A stretch of 14,075 bases of DNA. Origin: an uncultured Lachnospiraceae bacterium. GTDB taxonomy: Bacteria > Bacillota_A > Clostridia > Lachnospirales > Lachnospiraceae. The notes under the pieces are model-generated. The model was not told the DNA's origin. It was given only the letters and a program-made list of their open reading frames with translations, and searched no databases. Shown one piece after another: positions 6,559 to 14,063 of the stretch. The position numbers and the translations under genes were made by a program. The stretch covers positions 1-14,075 of the forward strand of contig CAMWWS010000029.1 in the NCBI GenBank assembly GCA_947178085.1. The letters run 5' to 3'. Every line of letters starts with the position of its first letter. Position 1 is the stretch's first letter.

Positions 6559-8289
6559 ATGAAAAAGAAACGTTTAATAAGTATGTTATGTGCGCTTATG
6601 CTTAGTGTTTCCATGCTCTACGGCTGCGGTCAGGGGAGTGCCGGTTCGGGAGGAAACGTAGATTCTTCTGGCACTGAGCAAGTTGAAGTTGTGGATTCTC
6701 CGGATGCTGCTTCCGGGGAAGGTGAAGCAGCATCCGGTGTAGATGGAAATGTGGATTCCTCCGCCGATACCGTCTATGTGTACGACTATGAACAGGAACT
6801 CAACATTATTGATGATAATTACAGAAACTATTATGAAATCTTCGTTTATTCTTTTTATGATTCGGACGGTGATGGAATAGGCGATTTAAAAGGTGTTACA
6901 CAGAAGCTTGATTATATCGCAGATATGGGATTTAACGGTATCTGGCTTATGCCGATAATGCCATCACCTACATATCATAAGTATGATGTGACTGATTATT
7001 ATAATATTGATGAAGCGTATGGAACGCTAGATGATTTCAAGGAGCTGGTTGATGAATGCCATGCACGCGGAATACGCCTGATTATTGACCTTGTCATGAA
7101 TCATTCTTCGAGTCAGCATATGTGGTTTAAAGAAGCTGTTACTTATTTAAACGGACTTGGGGAAAATGAGGAGCCTGATCCATCAGTCTGTCCTTATGTG
7201 GATTACTACCATTTTTCAAAAGAACAGGTAAACGGCGACTGGTATAAAGTAAACGGGGCTTCATGGTACTATGAAGGCGTATTCTGGTCGGAAATGCCTG
7301 ATTTGAATTTTTCAAGCGAAGCGCTGAAAAGCGAATTTGAAGATATAGCGAAATTCTGGATAGACCTTGGAGTAGACGGCTTCAGGATGGATGCGGCGAT
7401 GCACTTCGAGGAAAGCGATATCAGCTTTAATACGGAAACTTTGAACTGGCTTTTTACATATTGTAAGAGCCTTAATCCGGATTTTTATATGGTGTCCGAG
7501 GTCTGGGCGAGCGAGTCGGCGATTGCTTCATATTATGCCAGCATGACTCCCAGTATGTTTAATTTTGATGCAGGAGATGCGGAAGGTAAGATCATAAAAA
7601 CCGCCAAAGGATCTGCGAAAGCTGCGTCTTTTGTTCAGGCAATGTTAAAATATCAGGAGGATTTTACCGCTTCAAATCCTGACTATATCGATGCGCCTTT
7701 TATTACAAATCATGACATGGGACGTGTGGCAAATGCACTGCAGAGCGATGAGGATGACTTAAAACTGGCGTGTGGCTTGCTGATGACCATGAACGGAAGC
7801 CCGTTCGTATATTACGGTGAGGAAATCGGTATGAAGAGCAAGGGGACTAAGGACGAGAATAAGCGTCTGCCGATGGTATGGTCTGATACGGATACTACAG
7901 GAATAACCAACGGTCCAAAGGACGCAGACTCAGGCATTACGATGTCATTTCCCGGAGCAGAACAGCAGATTGCAGACAGCACTTCGCTTCTTAACTACTA
8001 TAAACGTGCTCTCAGGCTGCGCAATGAAAACCCCGAAATAGCCAGAGGAAAAATTGAAATAATAGATTCCCTGACAGACGGTAATCTGGCATTCATCACC
8101 AAGACATGGGAGGGCAGCGTAATAGGAATTGCTTATAATAACTCCGACGAGGAGATGACCCTTTCCCTGACAGGTTCAGGCTATGAAAGCATGGCTATTC
8201 GAGGATATTTAACTCTGCATGGAGAAGTAATTACATTAGATAATGGAACTTTGACGCTTCCGGCAGACTCGATATGTATTTTAAAGTAA
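6559..8289 (+). CDS. Cell-surface alpha-amylase lipoprotein, GH13
   Basis: A 576-residue secreted alpha-glucan hydrolase cutting alpha-1,4 bonds in starch or maltodextrins at the cell surface. A lipoprotein signal peptide (MKKKRLISML) ends at a lipobox LYGC with Cys23. An acidic Gly/Ser/Asp linker follows (about 24-70), with GNVDSS twice (32-37 and 63-68). The GH13 barrel starts at YEIFVYSFYDSDGDGIGDLKG (92-112). Conserved regions are all intact: DLVMNH (177-182), GFRMDAAMH (274-282) with nucleophile Asp278, EVWA with acid/base Glu314, and FITNHD with Asp386. A C-terminal beta domain follows about residue 497. The pattern of DGDGIGDLKG, MPIMPSP, MPDLN and YYGEEIGM resembles lipoprotein amylases of the GH13_36 type (Halothermothrix AmyA, Thermotoga AmyA); the subfamily is from memory, not a search. 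It is last in the transport operon, and its products would feed the importer. Confidence 0.93.
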   Translation: MKKKRLISMLCALMLSVSMLYGCGQGSAGSGGNVDSSGTEQVEVVDSPDAASGEGEAASGVDGNVDSSADTVYVYDYEQELNIIDDNYRNYYEIFVYSFYDSDGDGIGDLKGVTQKLDYIADMGFNGIWLMPIMPSPTYHKYDVTDYYNIDEAYGTLDDFKELVDECHARGIRLIIDLVMNHSSSQHMWFKEAVTYLNGLGENEEPDPSVCPYVDYYHFSKEQVNGDWYKVNGASWYYEGVFWSEMPDLNFSSEALKSEFEDIAKFWIDLGVDGFRMDAAMHFEESDISFNTETLNWLFTYCKSLNPDFYMVSEVWASESAIASYYASMTPSMFNFDAGDAEGKIIKTAKGSAKAASFVQAMLKYQEDFTASNPDYIDAPFITNHDMGRVANALQSDEDDLKLACGLLMTMNGSPFVYYGEEIGMKSKGTKDENKRLPMVWSDTDTTGITNGPKDADSGITMSFPGAEQQIADSTSLLNYYKRALRLRNENPEIARGKIEIIDSLTDGNLAFITKTWEGSVIGIAYNNSDEEMTLSLTGSGYESMAIRGYLTLHGEVITLDNGTLTLPADSICILK

Positions 8290-8363
8290 AATCAAAGATA
8301 GATAATGCGATGGACACAGGCTGCAATTACAGGTTAAAAATATGATTGAAAAAAATCTTCTTT

Positions 8364-8394
8364 TAGTGTAAAGTATTATTAGTATTTTTATAAT
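8364..8394 (+). promoter_or_regulatory. Candidate promoter of the OFA transporter gene
   Basis: A perfect -10 TATAAT lies at 8389-8394 in very AT-rich DNA, 43 bases before the ATG. The -35 is poor: GTGTAA at 8366-8371 with a 17-base spacer, or TAGTGT at 8364-8369 with 19. The 148-bp gap after the amylase has no clear terminator, but its length supports separate transcription of the transporter. Confidence 0.45.
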
Positions 8395-8423
8395 ATATAT
8401 TAATATTGCAAAAGTATGAAACG

Positions 8424-8431
8424 AAGGAAGG
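8424..8431 (+). promoter_or_regulatory. Ribosome binding site that decides the transporter start
   Basis: AAGGAAGG is followed directly by TTG (8432) and, six bases later, by ATG (8438), both in frame. Only the ATG has usable spacing, so the protein should begin MKESTKK. Confidence 0.7.
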
Positions 8432-8437
8432 TTGAGT

Positions 8438-9787
8438 ATGAAAGAGAGTACAAAGAAAACAGGGGGTTGGCGCAGTAATAAGTGGATTCGTGCGGCAGTT
8501 CCCGCATTACTGCTTCACTGCAGTATCGGTACGGTATACTGCTGGTCGATTTTCAGTCAGGAAATAGCAGATTATATCGGCTTTTCAAAGGGCGCAACGG
8601 AATGGGCATTCAGCTTTGCAATCTTTTTCCTTGGAATGTCTGCGGCATTTCTCGGAAATGTAGTTGAGAAGGATATTCATAAGTCTTCTTTGATTGCGGC
8701 TATCTGCTTCGCAGTCGGAATGGCGGGTACCGGATACTTTATTTATTACGGTGGCGCTCATAAAGGAAGCACGCTGGCACTTATCGGAATCTACATATGC
8801 TATGGATTTATTATGGGTATCGGACTTGGAACAGGTTATCTGTCTCCGGTCAAAACACTTATGCTTTGGTTTAAAGACAGAAAAGGTCTTGCTACAGGCT
8901 TAGCGGTTGCAGGTTTCGGTGCGGCTAAAGCTATTGCGAGCCCGATTATGCAGGCGATGCTTGAAAATCTCGGCGATGGCGGAATCTATAAGATGTTCCT
9001 GATTCTGGCGGTAGTTTATTTCGTCATGATGTTCGTAGGTCATCTGCTTCTTAAGAAACCTGATGACTGGCATGAACCGCAGTCTAAGGAAGAGCGTCAG
9101 AGCATTATGTCAGTTATCAAGACCAGACCGATTACCAACTATATCGGAATCTGGCTGATGTTTTATATTAATATAACATGTGGTCTTGCCCTGATTTCAC
9201 AAGAGAAGATGATTGTAAAATGTATCGGTCTGGCAGGAGCAGTCGGAATTATTTCTACGGTATCAGCTGTTTTTAATGCCGGAGGACGTCTCGGATTCTC
9301 TGCGTGGGCGGATACCATGAAGGACAGAAATACGATTTATAAGCTTATATTTATACTTTCCATTGCATTTACGGGAATTGCGATTCTGACAAGCGGAATC
9401 AAGAACGGAGAGGGCAATATACTTTTAACAGTTCTGGTTCTGTGCCTCATTTTCGTAGTAAATGCAGGATACGGCGGAGGCTTCTCCAATGTTCCGACAC
9501 TATTGTCTGACCATTACGGAATGGGCAGTATCAGCGCAATACACGGTATTACCCTTTCAGCATGGGCATTTGCCGGACTTACCGGTAACCAGATGGCATC
9601 ATTTATCGTAAATCGTTTCGGAACGCCTGTGGAAATAGAGCATGCGCTTTCAGATGGCGGCGTGGAGATGATTACAGTCAATCCGACAGGATATCAGACC
9701 GTACTGTACGCAACGGTAGTGCTTTATATCATTGCTTTGGTAATCAGTCTGGTACTTGTAAAGCCTGCTGATAAGGATAAGGCGTAA
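8438..9787 (+). CDS. OFA-family MFS transporter (oxalate/formate antiporter-like)
   Basis: A 449-residue major facilitator with about twelve hydrophobic segments and a central cytoplasmic loop around residues 205-230. The first segment with HCSIGTVYCWSIFS (27-40) and the block GTGYLSPVKTLMLWF (131-145), then DRKGLATGLAVAGFGAAKAI (147-166), are typical of the oxalate/formate antiporter branch. FNAGGRLGFSAWAD (279-292) and YGGGFSNVPTLLSDHYG (345-361) are the matching blocks in the second half. The family moves small carboxylates in exchange or symport, but the substrate here cannot be assigned: OFA proteins serve for oxalate, formate, lactate, pyruvate and others. A link to fermentation acids from the neighbouring sugar genes is only a guess. 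The gene has its own candidate promoter and ends at a strong terminator facing a minus-strand gene. Confidence 0.9.
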   Translation: MKESTKKTGGWRSNKWIRAAVPALLLHCSIGTVYCWSIFSQEIADYIGFSKGATEWAFSFAIFFLGMSAAFLGNVVEKDIHKSSLIAAICFAVGMAGTGYFIYYGGAHKGSTLALIGIYICYGFIMGIGLGTGYLSPVKTLMLWFKDRKGLATGLAVAGFGAAKAIASPIMQAMLENLGDGGIYKMFLILAVVYFVMMFVGHLLLKKPDDWHEPQSKEERQSIMSVIKTRPITNYIGIWLMFYINITCGLALISQEKMIVKCIGLAGAVGIISTVSAVFNAGGRLGFSAWADTMKDRNTIYKLIFILSIAFTGIAILTSGIKNGEGNILLTVLVLCLIFVVNAGYGGGFSNVPTLLSDHYGMGSISAIHGITLSAWAFAGLTGNQMASFIVNRFGTPVEIEHALSDGGVEMITVNPTGYQTVLYATVVLYIIALVISLVLVKPADKDKA

Positions 9788-9815
9788 ATTATATGTGATT
9801 AAGGTATTGTATTGA

Positions 9816-9898
9816 AGGTGTACAACAAATAAAAGGAAGAGGGCTCATTGCTTGGAAATAAGCAGAGACGCCCTCTTCCTTTTATTTGTTGTACACCT
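9816..9898. terminator. Bidirectional terminator: 29-bp perfect inverted repeat
   Basis: Two perfectly complementary 29-base arms (9816-9844 and 9870-9898) flank a 25-base centre that itself contains a stem of TGCTT with AAGCA (9849-9853 and 9860-9864). The core GGAAGAGGGC/GCCCTCTTCC is followed on both strands by TTTTATTTGTT, so it is an intrinsic terminator in either direction. It sits between convergent genes, 28 bp after the transporter stop and 45 bp beyond the end of the minus-strand gene, as expected. The pairing extends about nine bases past the T-run on each side, more than a terminator needs. Confidence 0.85.
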
Positions 9899-9943
9899 GT
9901 AAACTAGATACAAATTCACTTGTAAGAATATTCCATTGAAATT

Positions 9944-12205
9944 CTATTTCAATAAGAACGCCCTTTGCTCCTCAATTTCTGCCGGTACTTCCACTCCTGA
10001 ATTCTTCATCTTCTGCGTAAGATTATCCATATGGTGAAGCTTCTGTGAAAGTTTGATATCATAACGGTCCATCATGTCCTTATACAACGGGTTTGCTTTT
10101 AGCTTGTTCCGTATTTCTTTTGAAAACGGACAATGAGTAAACAGAATGGTACGTGCTATTTTGTTAAGACGCGGCGAGCCAGCGCCCTCAAATACAACCC
10201 ATGACAGATAGTCCCTGACATACATTTCTTTATAACTGTTCTTAGCTTTCTGCATGGCTATCTTAATCTTATCCTTAGCATCAGGGGATAGATCTCTGTT
10301 CTTCTTATAGAACTGGATATAATCAAAATATTCGCTGGTAAGCGACGGCTCTGAAACATCGTTCCATCTTGCGCCCTGAATACGTTTGCACATTTCCCAG
10401 CGGTACTCTCCGGTGAGACGGACCAGAATATTGTTTAAGTCCTCCATCTGGAAGATGGACACCATCATACGTGCTGGGGATGTACGTTTACGTCCTTCAA
10501 TTTCCTGCCACATTACACCGCGGACACCTACGTTAGGCATTAATATGATATCCGGAAGTATTTCCACGTCAATGGATTCCTTACCGATACCGATATCAGG
10601 TCTGGTGTAAAGCGTCTCCCTGTAATATGCGCCGAAATCAATAGAGCGGATATTTTCCAGACTCTTGTGTATTTTATCAGCTGATACAAGAGAGTCGGGA
10701 AGCTCTTTGAGTACATTGCTTTCCGAGAAGACCGGTGAATATATACTGATACGGCCGAACGTCATTTTGTTGACGCTGGCAACCATATTGTTAAGCTCAA
10801 ACAGTACCTGCTCTTTCTTGTCGTTAAGCATATTGGCTTCTTCGGAAGCTGCTATTTTACCGTTGATCTTTAATTCGCGTACATAAGCAGGATAGTCATT
10901 GTCAAATTCATTGCGGCTCGGAACCTTGCGTCCTTCATAAACCGCTTTTAGCCATTCATAGACTGTATAGACGCCACGGGACGGGTCGCTTGGCAGAGAG
11001 TCTACTATTGAATACAGGTAGGCAGCGTTTTCCAAACCTGCCAGTTTCTCATCAACATAACCGAAGTTGAAGAACATCTTGACTATCTTAGGAATATTTG
11101 AATCTGTAAGGCTCTTGATAAATGCCTGCGAATAAACCTGATAGAAAAGCTTGGTAATCGTAAGGCGCAGCTTTCTGGAAGCATCATCGGAACCGTTTTT
11201 ATCTGTCATCTTATTATATTTATCAATACAAGCCCTGAAATTAGTTATTGTCTCATCGCTGCATTCGGCATAAGACAGAATCGCGTTCAGTGAATCGGTG
11301 AGATTTGCGACTTCAGCTGTGGAAGTCTGCTCCGAATGAGTTTCTGCGAGCTGGTCAAGAGAATTAAGCTTCTCTTTGTAGTCGCTTATTCGCTTATTAT
11401 ACATTACCCTGTCGATGGAATCCTGACTTTCCAACTGGATGATCATCTTGCTTATAGCAGCAATGATGGATGTGGAATCAGCATCGTGAGAGCCAATCCT
11501 GTACAGCATACTTGTATATAAATCGAAGAAATCAAGATGATTTTCATTCATAAGCAGATAGGCAATTTCTGACTTATATTCGTACATAGCACGGCAGATA
11601 GACAGTACATAGCGAACGTCGTGGCTGGAGTTTAATAGCATGCCTCGTATAAAGTCTACTTCCTTTGTTTTATCAGGAATGCTTTCAACCAGGCGTTGAA
11701 GTTTTGAATAATATCCATGCAGCCAGCCGGGTACATCTTCTTCCAGAACGAGTTCGGCTACCGATTCAAGTTCGGGAAGTACTCTTGCAGTCAGTCCATG
11801 GGTAGTGCAGAAACGGCAGTACTCTGAGTAGCTTTTTTGCAGATATTGATAAAAATTCTCACAGTCAAACCGCATCATTTCATACTGGTCAATTACATCG
11901 TTAATCTGCCTGAATAATGATGATACTATTATATTGGTTAAATCCTGTTTGGCGCCGAGAATGGTGGCTAAACGTTCTCCTGTGCAGGGATATGATGCGA
12001 GAGCCGTATCTTCTACCGCCTGATAAGTAATAACGTAGGAATCATAATTAATCCCGCAGACGCCTATTACGTCTCCTTTGCGCAGATAAAATTCGCCTCC
12101 CGGATATGAGGCGCGTACAGAACCTTTGGTAATTACATGTAAAGCAGTAAGCGTCTGCCCGCTCTGTACGAGCATGGTTCCGGCCGGGTATTCTTTGACT
12201 GCCAT
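9944..12205 (-). CDS. Large protein with N-terminal cyclic-nucleotide-binding-like domain, function unknown
   Basis: A 753-residue cytoplasmic protein with no signal peptide or membrane segment. Residues 1 to about 110 have the beta-roll pattern of the Crp/cNMP-binding fold (AGTMLVQSGQTLTALHVITKG, then YLRKGDVIGVCG at 40-51). The usual phosphate-binding cassette (GE-hydrophobic-A followed by R-x-A) is not present: the matching stretch is GDVIGVCGINYDSYVITYQA without the key Arg, so binding of ordinary cAMP is doubtful. The middle (about 110-540) is largely alpha-helical without a motif I recognise. Residues 544 to about 715 form a distinct part with LPDIILMPNVGVRGVMWQE (550-568), TGEYRWEMCKRIQGARWND (598-616) and later helices. 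There is no helix-turn-helix. The start is supported by GAAGGGGGAA (12211-12220). It has its own promoter and ends at a TAG before the bidirectional terminator. Role unknown; a signal-responsive scaffold or regulator is speculation. Confidence 0.85.
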   Translation of the reverse strand: MAVKEYPAGTMLVQSGQTLTALHVITKGSVRASYPGGEFYLRKGDVIGVCGINYDSYVITYQAVEDTALASYPCTGERLATILGAKQDLTNIIVSSLFRQINDVIDQYEMMRFDCENFYQYLQKSYSEYCRFCTTHGLTARVLPELESVAELVLEEDVPGWLHGYYSKLQRLVESIPDKTKEVDFIRGMLLNSSHDVRYVLSICRAMYEYKSEIAYLLMNENHLDFFDLYTSMLYRIGSHDADSTSIIAAISKMIIQLESQDSIDRVMYNKRISDYKEKLNSLDQLAETHSEQTSTAEVANLTDSLNAILSYAECSDETITNFRACIDKYNKMTDKNGSDDASRKLRLTITKLFYQVYSQAFIKSLTDSNIPKIVKMFFNFGYVDEKLAGLENAAYLYSIVDSLPSDPSRGVYTVYEWLKAVYEGRKVPSRNEFDNDYPAYVRELKINGKIAASEEANMLNDKKEQVLFELNNMVASVNKMTFGRISIYSPVFSESNVLKELPDSLVSADKIHKSLENIRSIDFGAYYRETLYTRPDIGIGKESIDVEILPDIILMPNVGVRGVMWQEIEGRKRTSPARMMVSIFQMEDLNNILVRLTGEYRWEMCKRIQGARWNDVSEPSLTSEYFDYIQFYKKNRDLSPDAKDKIKIAMQKAKNSYKEMYVRDYLSWVVFEGAGSPRLNKIARTILFTHCPFSKEIRNKLKANPLYKDMMDRYDIKLSQKLHHMDNLTQKMKNSGVEVPAEIEEQRAFLLK

Positions 12206-12276
12206 TTATATTCCCCCTTCTTATGCTGAAATATGCTATAGGAAATTCATACCGAATTTATAAGCCCATGAAATAT

Positions 12277-12305
12277 ATTATAAGACGTTTTGATGATAAA
12301 TACAA
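12277..12305 (-). promoter_or_regulatory. Promoter of the cyclic-nucleotide-binding-like gene
   Basis: On the minus strand, -35 TTGTAT (12300-12305) and a perfect -10 TATAAT (12277-12282) are separated by 17 bases. Transcription would start about 12270, leaving a leader of roughly 65 bases. Confidence 0.6.
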
Positions 12306-12377
12306 GAAAATACCATATTTTTTTAGCTATAAGTCCTGAAAAAAGAAATTAAAAGAATAGGATTTTCTACTGTACTT

Positions 12378-12407
12378 TTAGTTAGAATATGATAAAATAT
12401 TTATAAT
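12378..12407 (+). promoter_or_regulatory. Candidate promoter of the unknown 152-residue gene
   Basis: A perfect -10 TATAAT (12402-12407) lies 68 bases before the ATG at 12475. The -35 is weak (TTAGTT at 12378-12383, spacer 18). A second -10-like TAAAAT lies at 12393-12398. The 269-bp region between the divergent genes (12206-12474) otherwise holds only AT-rich DNA. Confidence 0.4.
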
Positions 12408-12474
12408 GTGTGTGATGTTTCGTGTGCATTTTCGCTAGTCGTTCTATATGAATTCGGGGAGGTTTCATCAATAT

Positions 12475-12933
12475 ATGTCAATGGAAAAAGAAGATATTGA
12501 ATACAGAAGGCGTGTTGTTAATGATTACAGACCTGATGTTGGCCGGCTGGTAAGGTATCTGCCATGGCTGGAAGAAAAGGCGGGAAGAAACGTTTCGGAG
12601 AACTTTGAAGGTTCGGGAATCGCGGAACATTCTATTCCGTTTCCTGTTTATGATTCTACGTTACTCAGCTTTATTAAAGATGCACAGCGGACTAAGCTTT
12701 TAGACCGTAACTATGTATACATATATTCGAAACATAAAATAAGAACTACAGAAGAAGAGTTAAAAGCTATATCGCAGGCGGATATCACGCAGATGGATGT
12801 ACTTAAAGGGATTCTCTCCAAATATGTAATGGGAGGGATGACGAAGGGAAGGATGTGGACAGAAGCAGTGCAGAACCGCATTTTTCTGAAAGTCGTACAG
12901 AAGATGAAAGAAATTTTGGATTTTTGGGGTTGA
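12475..12933 (+). CDS. Protein of unknown function, 152 residues
   Basis: I do not recognise this family. The start is uncertain. An ATG at 12448 has no ribosome binding site, while GGGGAGG (12456-12462) lies inside that longer frame and 12 bases before the ATG at 12475; a further ATG follows at 12481. The protein (MSMEKEDIEYRR...) is soluble, with charged and aromatic residues: YRPDVGRLVRYLPWLEEKAG (18-37), IPFPVYDSTLLSFIKDA (54-70), a basic helix QRTKLLDRNYVYIYSKHKIR (71-90) and GILSKYVMGG (112-121). The ending KMKEILDFWG is helical. Its look is that of a conserved cytoplasmic protein and not a chance reading frame, because composition is uniform and the frame has a plausible promoter and binding site. 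It is divergent from the cyclic-nucleotide-binding-like gene, which may point to a shared process, but this is only context. Confidence 0.75.
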   Translation: MSMEKEDIEYRRRVVNDYRPDVGRLVRYLPWLEEKAGRNVSENFEGSGIAEHSIPFPVYDSTLLSFIKDAQRTKLLDRNYVYIYSKHKIRTTEEELKAISQADITQMDVLKGILSKYVMGGMTKGRMWTEAVQNRIFLKVVQKMKEILDFWG

Positions 12934-12966
12934 AGCTTACGCTTTAGATTAATTTGTACAAGGAAA

Positions 12967-12990
12967 GTGTGAAAAATAAATTTTTCACAC
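12967..12990. repeat. Inverted repeat IR1 upstream of the TetR gene
   Basis: GTGTGAAAAAT (12967-12977), two bases, then ATTTTTCACAC (12980-12990) form a perfect 11-bp inverted repeat. The two-base centre makes it more likely a protein-binding palindrome than an RNA hairpin, although a ten-pair stem with a TAAA loop is possible. There is no T-run after it, so it is not a normal terminator. It overlaps a poor promoter candidate (TTGTAC at 12954-12959, TAAATT at 12977-12982). Confidence 0.7.
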
Positions 12991-13020
12991 GCAAATTTGT
13001 ACTTAAGAGTACAAATTCGC
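12991..13020. promoter_or_regulatory. Inverted repeat IR2, candidate TetR operator
   Basis: GCAAATTTGTACT (12991-13003), a TAAG centre and AGTACAAATTCGC (13008-13020) are inverted repeats with 13-base arms and one mismatch. It ends 28 bases before the TetR ATG and abuts IR1 exactly. TetR repressors usually bind such palindromes in front of their own gene, so autoregulation is likely. The half-site AATTTGTAC occurs a third time at 12951-12959. Confidence 0.6.
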
Positions 13021-13048
13021 AGGCTGTGAAAGGTGCATAGGTATTATT

Positions 13049-13627
13049 ATGGGAGAAAAATCAGTACAGAAGAAACAATATATATTAGAAACTGCACGGA
13101 AGGTATTCGTGGAAAAAGGATATAAAAATGTGACCATGAAGGATATAGTGGAGGCTTGTGAGATCAGCCGCGGTGGACTGTATCTTTATTTCGGAAGCAC
13201 GGAGGAGATTCTGCTTGAGGTACTGAAACAGGAAGCGGATGAAACAGACGATGTCTTTACCAAGAGCCTTAACGAAGAGGATTCGGCAGCGGACATACTT
13301 ACTTTATTCCTGAAAGAACAGAAAAGGGAGCTTCTTCATAAAAATAACAACCTGACAATGGCTGTTTACGAATATTCTTTTGCCAATGAGGATAAGAAGA
13401 ATTCGATACTGCGTAAGCAGTTTGAAGCGGGCGTTAAGGTTATAGAGAAGCTGATTGAAATAGGAATCGCATCAGGGGAGTTTTATTGCGAAAACCCGAG
13501 AGGTGCAGCTTTTAATATTATGTATGTACTGGAAGGAATGAAGATTAATTCACAGACAATGGGACTTACAGAAGCTATGGTTGATGAACAGCTTCTTTAT
13601 ATAATGGAAGGTTTAATAGTAGAATAA
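13049..13627 (+). CDS. TetR/AcrR-family transcriptional regulator
   Basis: A 192-residue protein of normal TetR length. The N-terminal DNA-binding domain (about residues 8-58) shows the classic pattern: ILETARKVFVEKGYKNVTMK (12-31), DIVEACEISRGGLYLYFGS (32-50) and the start of helix 4. The C-terminal ligand and dimer domain is all-helical and family-specific, so the effector cannot be inferred. The ribosome binding site is not obvious: AAAGGTG at 13029-13035 is 13 bases away and ATAGG at 13037-13041 is closer but weaker. The operator-like repeats upstream suggest autorepression. The purL start follows 28 bases after its stop with no terminator, so both may be in one transcript. That would place a purine gene under the same control, which is unusual but not proven. 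Confidence 0.93.
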   Translation: MGEKSVQKKQYILETARKVFVEKGYKNVTMKDIVEACEISRGGLYLYFGSTEEILLEVLKQEADETDDVFTKSLNEEDSAADILTLFLKEQKRELLHKNNNLTMAVYEYSFANEDKKNSILRKQFEAGVKVIEKLIEIGIASGEFYCENPRGAAFNIMYVLEGMKINSQTMGLTEAMVDEQLLYIMEGLIVE

Positions 13628-13655
13628 TGGTGAAAATACGGAGGAGCAATTCATC

Positions 13656-14063
13656 ATGGGAAATGTAAAACGCATCTATGTAGAAAAGAAAGAGCCTTAT
13701 GCAGTAAAGGCAAGGGAACTGAAGGAAGAAATTGGAAGCTATCTGAGTATTACAGGTGTTAAGGATGTGAGGGTATTTATCCGTTATGACGTGGAAAACG
13801 TACCTGAGGATGTGTTCGGCAAGGCATGCAGAACCGTCTTTTCCGAACCGCCTGTAGATATTTTATATGAGGAAAAAATAGATATCCCGGAAGACGGAAG
13901 AGTGTTCAGTGTAGAATTCCTGCCGGGACAGTTCGACCAGAGGGCGGATTCCGCGATTCAGTGTGTAGAGTTTTTAAGTCCCGGATTACAGCCGCATATT
14001 AAGACGGCAGTTACCTACCTTATAACAGGACAGATTTCTGATGATGAATTTGATTATTTATAG
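13656..14063 (+). CDS. purL: N-terminal part of phosphoribosylformylglycinamidine synthase, stopped by an in-frame TAG
   Basis: PurL makes formylglycinamidine ribonucleotide from FGAR, ATP and glutamine in purine synthesis. The 135 residues match the N-terminal (PurS-like) domain of the long single-chain clostridial enzyme, normally about 1,250 residues: RIYVEKKEPYAVKA (6-19), VRVFIRYDVENV (39-50), TVFSEPPVDILYEE (60-73), VEFLPGQFDQRADSAIQC (86-103) and ISDDEFDYL (127-135). A GGAGGAG site (13640-13646) nine bases before the ATG fixes the start. A TAG at 14061-14063 ends the frame far too early. The codons after it read S-Y-C-I, matching in position the KYCINP or similar segment I recall in PurL proteins. 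The frame is thus probably intact beyond the TAG, and AAG to TAG is one base change. It may be a nonsense mutation, a sequencing error or read-through; the window ends 12 bases later, so the rest is unseen. Confidence 0.82.
   Translation: MGNVKRIYVEKKEPYAVKARELKEEIGSYLSITGVKDVRVFIRYDVENVPEDVFGKACRTVFSEPPVDILYEEKIDIPEDGRVFSVEFLPGQFDQRADSAIQCVEFLSPGLQPHIKTAVTYLITGQISDDEFDYL

Noticed and set aside
8290..8437. A terminator after the amylase gene
   Set aside because: I found no GC-rich stem followed by a T-run; only weak AT-rich pairing near 8344-8363.
12967..13020. The two inverted repeats as a CRISPR fragment or an insertion-sequence end
   Set aside because: The two palindromes differ in sequence, have no spacers, and no transposase or target-site duplication is visible.
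14061..14063. Genome-wide recoding of TAG (for example to pyrrolysine or Gln) as the reason for the purL stop
   Set aside because: Another gene in the window (9944-12205, minus strand) ends with TAG just before a terminator, and read-through there would give an unconvincing tail, so TAG appears to be a normal stop.
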